Assembly (NCBI RefSeq): GCF_947503795.1
Contig: NZ_CANNEZ010000002.1
Span: 434,001 to 498,000, forward strand
From: an uncultured Jannaschia sp.
GTDB lineage: Bacteria > Pseudomonadota > Alphaproteobacteria > Rhodobacterales > Rhodobacteraceae
Reading direction: 5' to 3'
Length of the DNA: 64,000 nucleotides
The notes under the pieces were generated by a model that worked only from the letters and a program-made list of their open reading frames with translations, was not told where the DNA came from and did not search any database. The translations under genes were made by a program, and so were the position numbers. Below, piece after piece: positions 8,359 through 15,520 of this stretch (position 1 is the stretch's first letter; every line of letters begins with the position of its first letter).

Positions 8359-8894
8359 CCGGTCCCGCCTTCCACGACCTGAACGCCATCGCCCCGCTCG
8401 AGACCGAGCGGCTGGAGTTGCGCGTGCCCGTGGAAGCCGACTGGCCCGCCCATCTCGCCTTCGGCCTGTCGGACCGGATGCGCTTCACCGGCGGCCCGAC
8501 GGATCGCTGGGGCGCGTGGCGCTCGTTCACGTCGATGCTCGGCCATTGGTTGCTGCGCGGCTATGGCTTCTGGCAGGTGCTGGAAAAACGAACCGGCACG
8601 CGCGTCGGCAAGGTCGGCGTGCTCTTCCACGATAGCTGGCCCGAGCCGGAGCTGGCATGGCACCTCTATGATGGCGCCACGGGGAAGGGCTACGCGACCG
8701 AAGCCGCCCGTGCCGCACGGGCAGATGCGTGGAACCGGCTGGGCCTCGGCCCGCTGATGAGCCCGATCGACCCCGAGAACCACGCCTCGCGTGCCGTGGC
8801 CGAGCGGCTGGGCGCGCGGCTGGAGGGCACCGATGCCCTTCTCGGAGAGACGGCCGAGATCTGGCGCCATCCCGCCCCGGAGGCCGCCGCATGA
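8355..8894 (+). CDS. GNAT acetyltransferase, RimJ/RimL-like (copy 1 of 5)
   Basis: 179 residues, GTG start overlapping the ffh stop by 4 bases. It has the Acetyltransf_3 layout: N-terminal LETERLELRVP, acetyl-CoA loop region KGYATEAARAARADAW, and a C-terminal region with NHASRAVAERLGARLEG. It shares the motif GHWLLRGYGFW with four paralogues that follow. The family acetylates protein N-termini, amino acids or small amines; the substrate here is unknown. Position directly behind ffh and ahead of ribosomal genes makes a ribosome- or nascent-chain-linked substrate a reasonable guess only. Confidence 0.85.
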   Translation: MTGPAFHDLNAIAPLETERLELRVPVEADWPAHLAFGLSDRMRFTGGPTDRWGAWRSFTSMLGHWLLRGYGFWQVLEKRTGTRVGKVGVLFHDSWPEPELAWHLYDGATGKGYATEAARAARADAWNRLGLGPLMSPIDPENHASRAVAERLGARLEGTDALLGETAEIWRHPAPEAAA

Positions 8895-9223
8895 TCACCT
8901 GCACCGTCCGCTACGAGCTCGACCCCGATCAGCTCGAGGCCTTCGAGGCCTATGCGAAGTTCTGGCTCCACAAGATCCCCGAGATGGGCGGCACCCATCA
9001 CGGCTACCACATGCCGTTCGAGGGTCCGAACGACATCGCCTATTGCCACTTCTCTTTCCCGTCGCTGGCGGCCTACGAGGATTACCGCGACCGGATGCGC
9101 GCCGATCCCGAATGCCAGCGCGCCTATGCCCATGCGCAGGCGACGAGATGCATCCGCCGCTACGACCGCAGCTTCACGCGCCCCCTGATGGACGGCGCCT
9201 CGGCCGACGAGCTGGGGCTGTGA
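8891..9223 (+). CDS. NIPSNAP-family protein
   Basis: 110 residues, ATG overlapping the previous stop by 4 bases. The pattern CTVRYELDPDQLEAFEAYAKFW, then HHGYHMPFEGPNDIAYCHFSFPSLAAYEDYRDRM, matches the dimeric alpha/beta-barrel NIPSNAP fold. Bacterial members are small cytosolic proteins of uncertain function, sometimes resembling monooxygenases or ligand-binding barrels. It sits between acetyltransferase copies 1 and 2 and is coupled to both. No catalytic residues can be named. Confidence 0.78.
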   Translation: MITCTVRYELDPDQLEAFEAYAKFWLHKIPEMGGTHHGYHMPFEGPNDIAYCHFSFPSLAAYEDYRDRMRADPECQRAYAHAQATRCIRRYDRSFTRPLMDGASADELGL

Positions 9224-9750
9224 CCGACACCGTGCTGCATATCCCGACGCTCGTGACCGAGCGCCTGACCCTCCGTGCGCCGCGCGCGGCGGATATGGAC
9301 GCCTATGCCGCCTTTCGCGCCAGCGACCAGATGCGCCATCTCGACGGCCCCGCCAGCCGCGCGGCGGCGTGGGAGCATCTTGCCGGGGTCGCGGGCCAGT
9401 GGCTCCTTCGCGGCTACGGGCGCTGGATCGTGACGATGACCGGCGACGACGCGCCGCTGGGCGTGGTCGGCATCTACCACCCCGAGGACTGGCCAGAACC
9501 CGAGATCGGGTGGTCCGTGACCGCCGCCGCTGAAGGCCGGGGCATCGCGCGCGAAGCGGCGCTGGCGACCCGCGAGTATGCCTACCGCGTGCTGGGCTGG
9601 ACCACGATCGCGAGCTTCATCGCCGCCGGGAACACCCGGTCCGAGGCCTTGGCGCAGCGCCTCGACTGCACCCCGGACGGCGTGTTCCCGCATGCGGAAT
9701 ACGGCGACATGACCATCTGGCGGCATCCCGCCCCTGAGGTCGCGGCATGA
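9220..9750 (+). CDS. GNAT acetyltransferase, RimJ/RimL-like (copy 2 of 5)
   Basis: 176 residues, GTG start overlapping the NIPSNAP stop (GTGA). The N-terminus TERLTLRAPRAADMDAY and the core GQWLLRGYGRW, WPEPEIGW and EGRGIAREAALATREY follow the same plan as its neighbours, with an Asn-containing C-terminal strand (GNTRSEALAQRL). Cytosolic acetyl-CoA-dependent N-acetyltransferase by family; substrate unknown. Clearly a tandem duplicate within this cassette. Confidence 0.84.
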   Translation: MTDTVLHIPTLVTERLTLRAPRAADMDAYAAFRASDQMRHLDGPASRAAAWEHLAGVAGQWLLRGYGRWIVTMTGDDAPLGVVGIYHPEDWPEPEIGWSVTAAAEGRGIAREAALATREYAYRVLGWTTIASFIAAGNTRSEALAQRLDCTPDGVFPHAEYGDMTIWRHPAPEVAA

Positions 9751-10313
9751 TCGCGCCCGTCACCATACCCGTCGTCCCTGCCGCCGCGCGCACGGCGGCG
9801 GCGCTGGAGGCTGTCGTGCCCGTCCTGCGCACGAGCCGCACGGTGCTGCGCGCGCCGCGGCTGGGCGATTACGACGCGCTTCATTCGATCACCGGCAGCG
9901 CGCGCGGCGTCTTCGAGGGCGGTCCCTCGACCGAGGTCGAGAGCTGGGCCGATTTCTGCGGCATGACCGCGACCTGGCTGCTGCGCGGGCACGGGATGTG
10001 GACGGTCGAGACCCGCGCGGGCGCGGTTGCGGGCTTCGTCCTCATCGGGACCGAGCCGGGCGATGCCGAGCACGAGCTGGGCTGGCTGATGACCGATGCG
10101 TTCGAGGGCCGCGGCCTTGCGACCGAAGCCGCCCTTGCCGCGCGCGATCATGCCTGGGGCGCGCTTCGCCTGCCCTCGCTCGTCAGCTACATCGCGCCGG
10201 GCAACACCCGCTCCGAAGCCGTCGCGCGCCGCCTCGGGGCCGCGCCCGACGGCACGATGCTGGACGGTCAGATCAATGTCTGGCGCCACCCCCGGCCCGA
10301 GGGTGCGGCATGA
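9747..10313 (+). CDS. GNAT acetyltransferase, RimJ/RimL-like (copy 3 of 5)
   Basis: 188 residues, ATG overlapping the previous stop. It has a longer N-terminus (about 20 extra residues, Ala/Val rich) before LRTSRTVLRAPRLGDYDAL. The shared core reads ATWLLRGHGMW, HELGWLMTDAFEGRGLATEAALAARDHAW and PGNTRSEAVARRLGA. It lacks the otherwise conserved PExELGW proline pattern, so the binding pocket may differ from copies 1 and 2. Substrate unknown. Confidence 0.84.
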   Translation: MIAPVTIPVVPAAARTAAALEAVVPVLRTSRTVLRAPRLGDYDALHSITGSARGVFEGGPSTEVESWADFCGMTATWLLRGHGMWTVETRAGAVAGFVLIGTEPGDAEHELGWLMTDAFEGRGLATEAALAARDHAWGALRLPSLVSYIAPGNTRSEAVARRLGAAPDGTMLDGQINVWRHPRPEGAA

Positions 10314-10816
10314 TCCCGACGCTCTCGACCGAGCGCCTGACGCTGCGCGCGCCCGAGCTGGGCGACCACCCGGCCTGTGCCGCGTTCTATGCGACCGAGC
10401 GGTCGCATATCGTCGGCGGCCCGCTCGACGAGGTCGGCGCGTGGAAGATCCTGACGAACGATGTGGGCCATTGGCATCTGCGCGGCTACGGCTGGTGGGC
10501 GATCGACGCATCGAAGGATGGCGGCGACGCCTGCGTCGGATCCTGCGGCTTCCACCTGCCCGCCGGGCGCCCCGACGTGGAACTGGGCTGGTCGCTCTAT
10601 TCGGGCACCGGGCGGGGCTACGCCACCGAGGCCGCGCGGGCCGCACTCGACTGGGCCCGTCGGACCGGACATGCCGCCCGTTGGGGCCGCATCGTCAGCC
10701 ATATCGACCGGGACAACACGGCGTCGCAGCGCGTCGCCACCCGCCTCGGCGCCATCGATACGGGCGAACCCGCGGCCCACGACACGGCCTGCACGATCTG
10801 GGAGCACGCGACATGA
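10310..10816 (+). CDS. GNAT acetyltransferase, RimJ/RimL-like (copy 4 of 5)
   Basis: 168 residues, the shortest copy, ATG overlapping the previous stop. Motifs: STERLTLRAPELGDHPA, GHWHLRGYGWW, VELGWSLYSGTGRGYATEAARAALDWA and DRDNTASQRVATRLGA. Two Cys residues (ACVGSC) precede the central strand. Same family and operon as its neighbours. An upstream extension of the frame exists, but only the coupled ATG gives the family N-terminus. Confidence 0.84.
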   Translation: MIPTLSTERLTLRAPELGDHPACAAFYATERSHIVGGPLDEVGAWKILTNDVGHWHLRGYGWWAIDASKDGGDACVGSCGFHLPAGRPDVELGWSLYSGTGRGYATEAARAALDWARRTGHAARWGRIVSHIDRDNTASQRVATRLGAIDTGEPAAHDTACTIWEHAT

Positions 10817-11412
10817 ACGCCGCCATCCCCGTGCTGACCACCCGTCGCCTCGAACTCCGCGCGCCCGAGCCGCAGGACTACCCCGACTTCAAGGCGACCT
10901 TCTCGTCCTATCGGTCGCGGTTCATGGGCGGCCCGCTCAACCCGTACGAAGCATGGATGCTCTATGCCGCCGAGATCGGCCATTGGCAGATACGCGGCTT
11001 CGGCATGTGGATGATCCACGCGCGGGACGACGACCGCACCCTCGGGATGGCGGGCGGCTGGCAACCCGCCGGCTGGCCCGAGCGCGAACTGGCCTGGATC
11101 ATCTGGCCGCAGGCGTCGGGCAACGGCTTCGCGCTGGAGGCCACGGATGCGGTCCGCCGCCATCTCTACGGCGCGGGCTGGACCGGAGCGGTCAGCTATG
11201 TCGACCCGAAGAACCTCGACTCGATCCGGCTCTGCGAACGGCTGGGCGCGTGGCGCGACGACGACGCGACCACGATCGACGGCAACGATGTCGTCTATCG
11301 CCACCCCGCGTCCGCGGCCCTCGCGGACACGCGCCTCTCCTGGGCCATCGCCCGCGAGATCGAGCATTACGCCGATCCGCGCCTCACCCCCGAGGGGATG
11401 CCCGTTGACTGA
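10813..11412 (+). CDS. GNAT acetyltransferase, RimJ/RimL-like (copy 5 of 5, divergent)
   Basis: 199 residues, ATG overlapping the previous stop. The core is recognisable (TTRRLELRAPEPQDY, GHWQIRGFGMW, ERELAWIIWPQASGNGFALEA), but the acetyl-CoA loop reads SGNGFALEA rather than GxGYATEA, and there is a C-terminal extension of about 25 residues (ALADTRLSWAIAREIEHYAD). This is the most diverged copy and may have changed specificity. It ends 25 bases before the chorismate mutase start. Confidence 0.82.
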   Translation: MNAAIPVLTTRRLELRAPEPQDYPDFKATFSSYRSRFMGGPLNPYEAWMLYAAEIGHWQIRGFGMWMIHARDDDRTLGMAGGWQPAGWPERELAWIIWPQASGNGFALEATDAVRRHLYGAGWTGAVSYVDPKNLDSIRLCERLGAWRDDDATTIDGNDVVYRHPASAALADTRLSWAIAREIEHYADPRLTPEGMPVD

Positions 11413-11437
11413 TCGCCCCACCCCCGAGGAGGCCCCG

Positions 11438-11734
11438 ATGACCGATGCCGCCACCCGCGCCGCCGCCCTTCTGGGCGAGCATCGCGCCTCGATCGACCGC
11501 CTCGACGCGGTCCTCGTCTACACGCTCGCCGAACGCTTCGCCCACACCCAGGCGGTGGGGCGGCTCAAGGCCAAACACGATTTGCCCCCGTCCGACCCGG
11601 ACCGGGAGGCCACCCAGATCGCCAGGCTTGAAGCCATGGCGGTGGAGGCCGGGCTGGATCCCGGCTTCGCCAAGAAATTCCTCGGGTTCATCATCGAGGA
11701 AGTCATCCGACATCATCGGCAACATCAATCCTGA
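11438..11734 (+). CDS. Chorismate mutase, AroQ type
   Basis: 98 residues, close to the size of AroQ domains (about 90), all helical. The pattern IDRLDAVLVYTLAERFAHTQAVGRLKAKHDLPPSDPDRE holds the Arg and Lys positions that bind chorismate in the family. It converts chorismate to prephenate for Phe/Tyr synthesis in the cytosol. ATG chosen because GAGGAGG (11426-11432) lies 5 bases before it; an in-frame TTG at 11405 would overlap the previous gene. It lies 24 bases before rpsP. Confidence 0.88.
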   Translation: MTDAATRAAALLGEHRASIDRLDAVLVYTLAERFAHTQAVGRLKAKHDLPPSDPDREATQIARLEAMAVEAGLDPGFAKKFLGFIIEEVIRHHRQHQS

Positions 11735-11758
11735 TACACTGACCAAAGGACTAAACTT

Positions 11759-12325
11759 ATGGCCATGAAGATCCGACTCGCCCGCGGCGGCTCCAAGAAG
11801 CGCCCGCATTATTCCATCGTCGCCGCCGACAGCCGCATGGCCCGCGACGGCCGCTTCATCGAGAAGCTGGGCACCTACAACCCGCTCCTGCCCAAGGACA
11901 GCGAGGAGCGCGTAAAGATGAACATGGAGCGTGTGCAGTACTGGCTCGGCGAGGGCGCCCAGCCCACCGACCGCGTCGCGCGCTTCCTCGAGGCCGCAGA
12001 CGTGCAGCCCAAGAAGGTCCGCGCCAACATGAAGAAGGCCGAGCCGGGCAAGAAGGCCGTCGAGCGCGCGAAGGAGAAGACGGACAAGGCCGCCGCCGCC
12101 GTCGCAGCCGCCGCCGAGGCCGCCGCCTCGACGGCTGCCGAAGCCGCCGACACCGCGACCGACGCGGCAGCTGACGCCGCCGGGACCGCGACCGATGTGG
12201 CCGCCGCCGCCGCCGGTGCCGTGGCCGGGGCCGCCGCGTCGGCCGTCGAAGCCGTGGTCGATGCCGCGGCCGGTGCCGTCGAGGCCGTAACCGGCAACGA
12301 CGACGACAAGAAGACCGAAGAGTGA
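11759..12325 (+). CDS. rpsP: 30S ribosomal protein S16 with a long Ala-rich tail
   Basis: Residues 1-93 are a standard S16 ([50 protein letters not shown]). S16 is usually about 80-120 residues; here a low-complexity tail of about 95 residues follows, basic at first ([19 protein letters not shown]) and then almost only Ala with Thr, Asp, Glu and Val, ending in DDDKKTEE. The tail would be helical or disordered and probably lies outside the 30S body. No frameshift is seen. Cotranscribed with rimM and trmD. Confidence 0.95.
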   Translation: MAMKIRLARGGSKKRPHYSIVAADSRMARDGRFIEKLGTYNPLLPKDSEERVKMNMERVQYWLGEGAQPTDRVARFLEAADVQPKKVRANMKKAEPGKKAVERAKEKTDKAAAAVAAAAEAAASTAAEAADTATDAAADAAGTATDVAAAAAGAVAGAAASAVEAVVDAAAGAVEAVTGNDDDKKTEE

Positions 12326-12394
12326 TCTTCGCCGGGGGCGGTTCCGATACCGCCCCCGAGATCCCGCCCCGTCACCAGATCGAAGGCCGCCACG

Positions 12395-12922
12395 ATGAAG
12401 GATCACGTCTGTCTCGGGGCCGTCATGGGCAGCTATGGCGTACGCGGCGAAGTCCGCCTCAAGAGCTTTTGCGCCGACCCCTCGGCAGTCGGCGACTACG
12501 GCCCGCTCGCCGCGGATAACGGCACCGCCTATGCCGTCACCGTGTTGCGCCCGATCAAGGGCGGCTACGCCGTCCGCTTGTCGGGCGTCCCCCACAAGGA
12601 GGCCGCGGACGCCCTCAAGGGCCAGCGTCTCTGGGCGCCGCGCGACGCGCTGCCCGCCCTCCCCGATGACGAGTTCTACCATTCCGACCTGATCGGCCTC
12701 GTGGCCGTCGACACGGGTGGCGCCGATCTCGGACGGGTCCACGCGGTTCACGATCACGGCGCGGGCGACCTGCTGGAGGTTCGGCCCGCCGGGGGCGCGT
12801 CGGTGCTCGTGCCCTTCACCCAGGCGATCGTGCCGACCGTCGACCTCACGGCACGGCGGATCGTCATCGACCCGCCGCCGGGTCTCTTCGACGACGGCGC
12901 GGACGACGCGCCATCCGAATGA
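12395..12922 (+). CDS. rimM: 16S rRNA processing protein RimM
   Basis: 175 residues. An N-terminal RimM barrel ([21 protein letters not shown]) is followed by a PRC-barrel (about residues 90-165, including [14 protein letters not shown] and [13 protein letters not shown]). It binds S19 and helps 30S head maturation. ATG overlaps nothing upstream (69-base gap after rpsP) and the 3' end overlaps trmD by 4 bases (ATGA), the order seen in most bacteria. Confidence 0.96.
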   Translation: MKDHVCLGAVMGSYGVRGEVRLKSFCADPSAVGDYGPLAADNGTAYAVTVLRPIKGGYAVRLSGVPHKEAADALKGQRLWAPRDALPALPDDEFYHSDLIGLVAVDTGGADLGRVHAVHDHGAGDLLEVRPAGGASVLVPFTQAIVPTVDLTARRIVIDPPPGLFDDGADDAPSE

Positions 12923-13698
12923 CAGATCCCGCCCGCTCCCACGGCTCGAAGTCGATCCGCGCTTCGGCGGCGCCCCGCGACCTGATGGCCCCGGCGCCCC
13001 GCCCGGGCGCTTGGGCTGCGTCGGTCGTCACGCTGTTCCCCGAGGCGTTTCCCGGCGTGCTCGGTCACTCGCTCACGGGCACGGCACTGAAGGACGGGCT
13101 CTGGTCGCTCGACGTGACCGACCTGCGCCGCTTCGGCGAGGGGCGGCACCGCAAGGTCGATGACCGGCCCGCAGGCGGGGGGGCCGGGCTCGTGCTCAGA
13201 CCCGATATCGTCGGCGCGGCGCTCGAGGCGGCGCGAGGGCCGGGACCGATGATCTATCTCAGCCCGAGGGGCCGCCCCTTCGACCAGGCCCGCGCCAGGC
13301 ATCTCGCGGCCGGGCCGGGCGTCACCCTTCTCTGCGGGCGGTTCGAGGGTGTCGATCAGCGGGTGCTGGACGAATACGAGATGGAGGAGGTCAGCCTCGG
13401 CGATTTCGTCCTGACCGGCGGCGAGATCGCGGCTCAGGCGCTGCTCGACGCAACGATCCGCCTTCTGCCCGGCGTCATCGGCAATCAAGCCTCGACCGAA
13501 GAGGAGAGCTTCTCCGACGGTCTTCTCGAACACCCGCACTTCACCAAGCCCGCCGACTGGCAGGGCCGCACGATTCCGGCGGTCCTGACCTCGGGCGATC
13601 ATGCCAAGGTCGCGGCCTGGCGGCGCGACCAGTCCGAGGCCCTGACCCGTACGCGGCGCCCGGGTCTTTGGGCGCGATACCTGGACACCAAACGTTAA
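12919..13698 (+). CDS. trmD: tRNA (guanine-N1-)-methyltransferase TrmD
   Basis: 259 residues. SPOUT/trefoil-knot motifs [10 protein letters not shown] (137-146) and [11 protein letters not shown] (159-169) bind AdoMet; the enzyme makes m1G37 in tRNA and prevents frameshifting. The conserved TrmD start ([11 protein letters not shown]) begins only at about residue 36, so there is an N-terminal extension of about 30 residues, SRAP-rich and probably disordered. I kept the ATG overlapping rimM; an internal ATG at 12985 is the alternative start. Confidence 0.95.
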   Translation: MTDPARSHGSKSIRASAAPRDLMAPAPRPGAWAASVVTLFPEAFPGVLGHSLTGTALKDGLWSLDVTDLRRFGEGRHRKVDDRPAGGGAGLVLRPDIVGAALEAARGPGPMIYLSPRGRPFDQARARHLAAGPGVTLLCGRFEGVDQRVLDEYEMEEVSLGDFVLTGGEIAAQALLDATIRLLPGVIGNQASTEEESFSDGLLEHPHFTKPADWQGRTIPAVLTSGDHAKVAAWRRDQSEALTRTRRPGLWARYLDTKR

Positions 13699-13739
13699 CC
13701 ATCGCGCGCCGCTTCGATGTTCCGAAAATATGCCGGGGT

Positions 13740-13756
13740 CCGGGGCAGCGCCCCGG
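13740..13756 (+). repeat. GC-rich palindrome after trmD
   Basis: CCGGGGC (13740-13746), loop AGC, GCCCCGG (13750-13756). This could weaken read-through from trmD into rplS or stabilise the upstream mRNA. No T tract, so not a classic terminator. Confidence 0.35.
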
Positions 13757-13766
13757 CCCTCTCCAC

Positions 13767-13793
13767 TTGCGCCGCGCCGCCGCGCGATATACG
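13767..13793 (+). promoter_or_regulatory. Candidate promoter for rplS-rpmE
   Basis: TTGCGC (13767-13772) and TATACG (13788-13793) are separated by 15 bases in the 221-base gap before rplS. The -10 is good, the -35 and spacing only fair. A separate promoter for the rplS-rpmE pair fits the palindrome behind trmD. Confidence 0.3.
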
Positions 13794-13854
13794 ACGCCGC
13801 ATCACGTATCGCCCCGGTCCGCCGGGACGCTCTGCGTGGCCGCAAAGAACAGCC

Positions 13855-13898
13855 GTCCGGACCCAACCGGACAGGACATCATCCGGGGGCAAACCCCG
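13855..13898 (+). promoter_or_regulatory. Two-hairpin leader before rplS
   Basis: Hairpin 1: GTCCGG (13855-13860)/CCGGAC (13867-13872). Hairpin 2: CGGGG (13884-13888)/CCCCG (13894-13898). They sit 12-65 bases before the strong ribosome site AGGAGGG of rplS. This is a possible protein-binding leader (L19 mRNAs are autoregulated in some bacteria), but the link is inferred from position only. Confidence 0.3.
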
Positions 13899-13919
13899 TC
13901 GCAACCATAGGAGGGTCCG

Positions 13920-14306
13920 ATGGACCTGATCGCTCAGATCGAGGCGGAGCATATCGCCGCTCTCGACAAGACCATTCCCGATTTCAAGGCCGGCGACACC
14001 ATTCGCGTCGGCTTCAAGGTGACCGAGGGCACGCGCACGCGGGTCCAGAACTACGAAGGCGTCTGCATCAGCCGCAAGAACGGCTCGGGCATCGCCGGTG
14101 CGTTCACCGTCCGCAAGATCAGCTTCGGCGAAGGCGTCGAGCGGGTCTTCCCGCTGCATTCCACGAATATCGATTCGATCGAGGTCGTGCGCCGGGGCCG
14201 CGTTCGCCGCTCCAAGCTCTATTACCTGCGCTCGCGCCGCGGCAAGTCGGCCCGGATCGCCGAACAGACCAACTACCGTGCCCCGAAGGCCAAGGAGACC
14301 GTGTGA
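13920..14306 (+). CDS. rplS: 50S ribosomal protein L19
   Basis: 128 residues with the family pattern [61 protein letters not shown]19 lies at the 30S-50S interface. The ATG follows AGGAGGG closely. It is separated from trmD by a 221-base leader with hairpins and overlaps the rpmE start by one base (TGATG). Confidence 0.97.
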   Translation: MDLIAQIEAEHIAALDKTIPDFKAGDTIRVGFKVTEGTRTRVQNYEGVCISRKNGSGIAGAFTVRKISFGEGVERVFPLHSTNIDSIEVVRRGRVRRSKLYYLRSRRGKSARIAEQTNYRAPKAKETV

Positions 14307-14527
14307 TGAAAAAGGACCTGCACCCCGAATACCACACGATCAACGTCAAGCTGGTCGACGGCACCGTGGTCGAGATGCGCTCGACCTGGGGCGAAGAGGG
14401 CTCGCAGCTCTCTCTCGATATCGACCCCTCGGTGCACCCGGCCTGGACCGGCGGTACCTCGCGGCTGATGGACACCGGCGGCCGCGTGTCGAAGTTCAAG
14501 AACAAGTATGCCGGCCTCGGCTTCTGA
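14306..14527 (+). CDS. rpmE: 50S ribosomal protein L31, zinc-free type
   Basis: 73 residues beginning [19 protein letters not shown] and ending [14 protein letters not shown], typical L31. There is no Cys at all, so the zinc-binding CxxC pair of classic L31 is missing (C-minus type), which would not depend on zinc supply. The start overlaps the rplS stop (TGATG), so the two are translationally coupled. A strong terminator follows. Confidence 0.95.
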   Translation: MKKDLHPEYHTINVKLVDGTVVEMRSTWGEEGSQLSLDIDPSVHPAWTGGTSRLMDTGGRVSKFKNKYAGLGF

Positions 14528-14547
14528 GCCCGCCGCATATCTCGATG

Positions 14548-14580
14548 CGAACGCCGCCCCCCGGGGCGGCGTTCGTCGTT
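14548..14580 (+). terminator. Strong terminator of the ribosomal operon
   Basis: A 13-base perfect stem, CGAACGCCGCCCC (14548-14560) with GGGGCGGCGTTCG (14563-14575), is followed by TCGTT. It begins 20 bases after the rpmE stop and is the most stable hairpin in this part of the window. Confidence 0.75.
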
Positions 14581-14636
14581 TCGGGCCCCACCGGCCGCGA
14601 TCCGACGGAAATAAGGGTGAACGCGCGCGCGGACGC

Positions 14637-14665
14637 TTAACCTTCGGCCAGCCGCGCCCTATGGT
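14637..14665 (+). promoter_or_regulatory. Candidate promoter for mipZ
   Basis: TTAACC (14637-14642), 17-base spacer, TATGGT (14660-14665), 29 bases before the mipZ ATG. TTAACC also resembles a half-site of the cell-cycle regulator CtrA, but only one half-site is present. Confidence 0.35.
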
Positions 14666-14694
14666 CCGGCCGGGGAACGTGTGGGGGCACGCGC

Positions 14695-15504
14695 ATGGCG
14701 CATATCATCGTCTTCGGAAACGAGAAGGGCGGGTCGGGCAAGTCCACGACCTGCATGCACACCGCCACCGCGCTGGCGCGGTCGGGCGCACGGGTCGGGA
14801 CGCTCGATCTCGACCTGCGGCAGCAGACCTTCACGCGCTATCTCGAGAACCGGCTGGAATACGGCAAGCGGCACGGGGTCGAACTGCCGACGCCGATGGT
14901 TTCGGGCCTGCCGAAAGTGGATCGCGACGCCCTCCGCGAGGGTGAGAACCCGTTCGACAAGTCGCTCAGCCTTGCCGTGGCCGAGCTGGAAAAGACCTGC
15001 GACTTCATCGTGATCGACTGCCCCGGCTCGCATACGCGGCTGAGCCAGGTGGCGCACAGTCTCGCCGATACGCTGGTCACGCCGCTCAATGACAGTTTCG
15101 TCGATTTCGACCTTCTGGCGAAGATCGACCCGGATTCGGGAAAGATCCTCGGGCCGTCGGTCTATTCCGAGATGGTGTGGCACGCGCGGCAGCTGCGGGC
15201 GAAGGCGGGGCTTCAGCCGATCGACTGGATCGTGCTGCGAAACCGCCTTGGGGCGCAGGAGATGCACAACAAGCGCAAGATGGGCCAGGCGCTTGAGGAC
15301 CTGTCGAAGCGGATCGGCTTCCGCGTGGCCCCAGGCTTCACCGAGCGGGTGATCTTCCGCGAGCTCTTCCCGCGCGGCATGACGCTGCTCGATCTCAAGG
15401 ATATCGGGATCGCCAACCTCAACCTCTCGAACGTCGCCGCCCGGCAGGAACTGCGCGACCTGATCAAGGCGCTGAACCTGCCGGCGGTCGAACTGGCGTT
15501 CTGA
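14695..15504 (+). CDS. mipZ: Division-site positioning ATPase MipZ
   Basis: 269 residues of the ParA/MinD family. The deviant Walker A is at residues 11-18 (KGGSGKST) in MAHIIVFGNEKGGSGKSTT, very close to Caulobacter MipZ, with DLDLRQQT and FIVIDCPGSH following. MipZ binds ParB near the origin and forms a gradient that keeps FtsZ at midcell; it is found in alphaproteobacteria lacking MinCDE. It stands alone as a single gene, ending in a hairpin shared with cydB. Confidence 0.93.
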   Translation: MAHIIVFGNEKGGSGKSTTCMHTATALARSGARVGTLDLDLRQQTFTRYLENRLEYGKRHGVELPTPMVSGLPKVDRDALREGENPFDKSLSLAVAELEKTCDFIVIDCPGSHTRLSQVAHSLADTLVTPLNDSFVDFDLLAKIDPDSGKILGPSVYSEMVWHARQLRAKAGLQPIDWIVLRNRLGAQEMHNKRKMGQALEDLSKRIGFRVAPGFTERVIFRELFPRGMTLLDLKDIGIANLNLSNVAARQELRDLIKALNLPAVELAF

Positions 15505-15520
15505 GGGCCCGCGCCCTCAG
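15501..15520. terminator. Shared hairpin containing both stop codons of mipZ and cydB
   Basis: CTGAGGGC (15501-15508), loop CCGC, GCCCTCAG (15513-15520) is a perfect 8-base stem. The TGA of mipZ (15502-15504) and the TGA of cydB on the other strand (15517-15519) lie in the two arms, so the palindrome works identically for both converging transcripts. No T run on either side. Confidence 0.5.

Noticed and set aside
8355-11412. GNAT cluster as a toxin-antitoxin array
   Set aside because: TacT-like GNAT toxins come with small DNA-binding antitoxins; none is present and the genes are long, coupled and RimJ/RimL-like.
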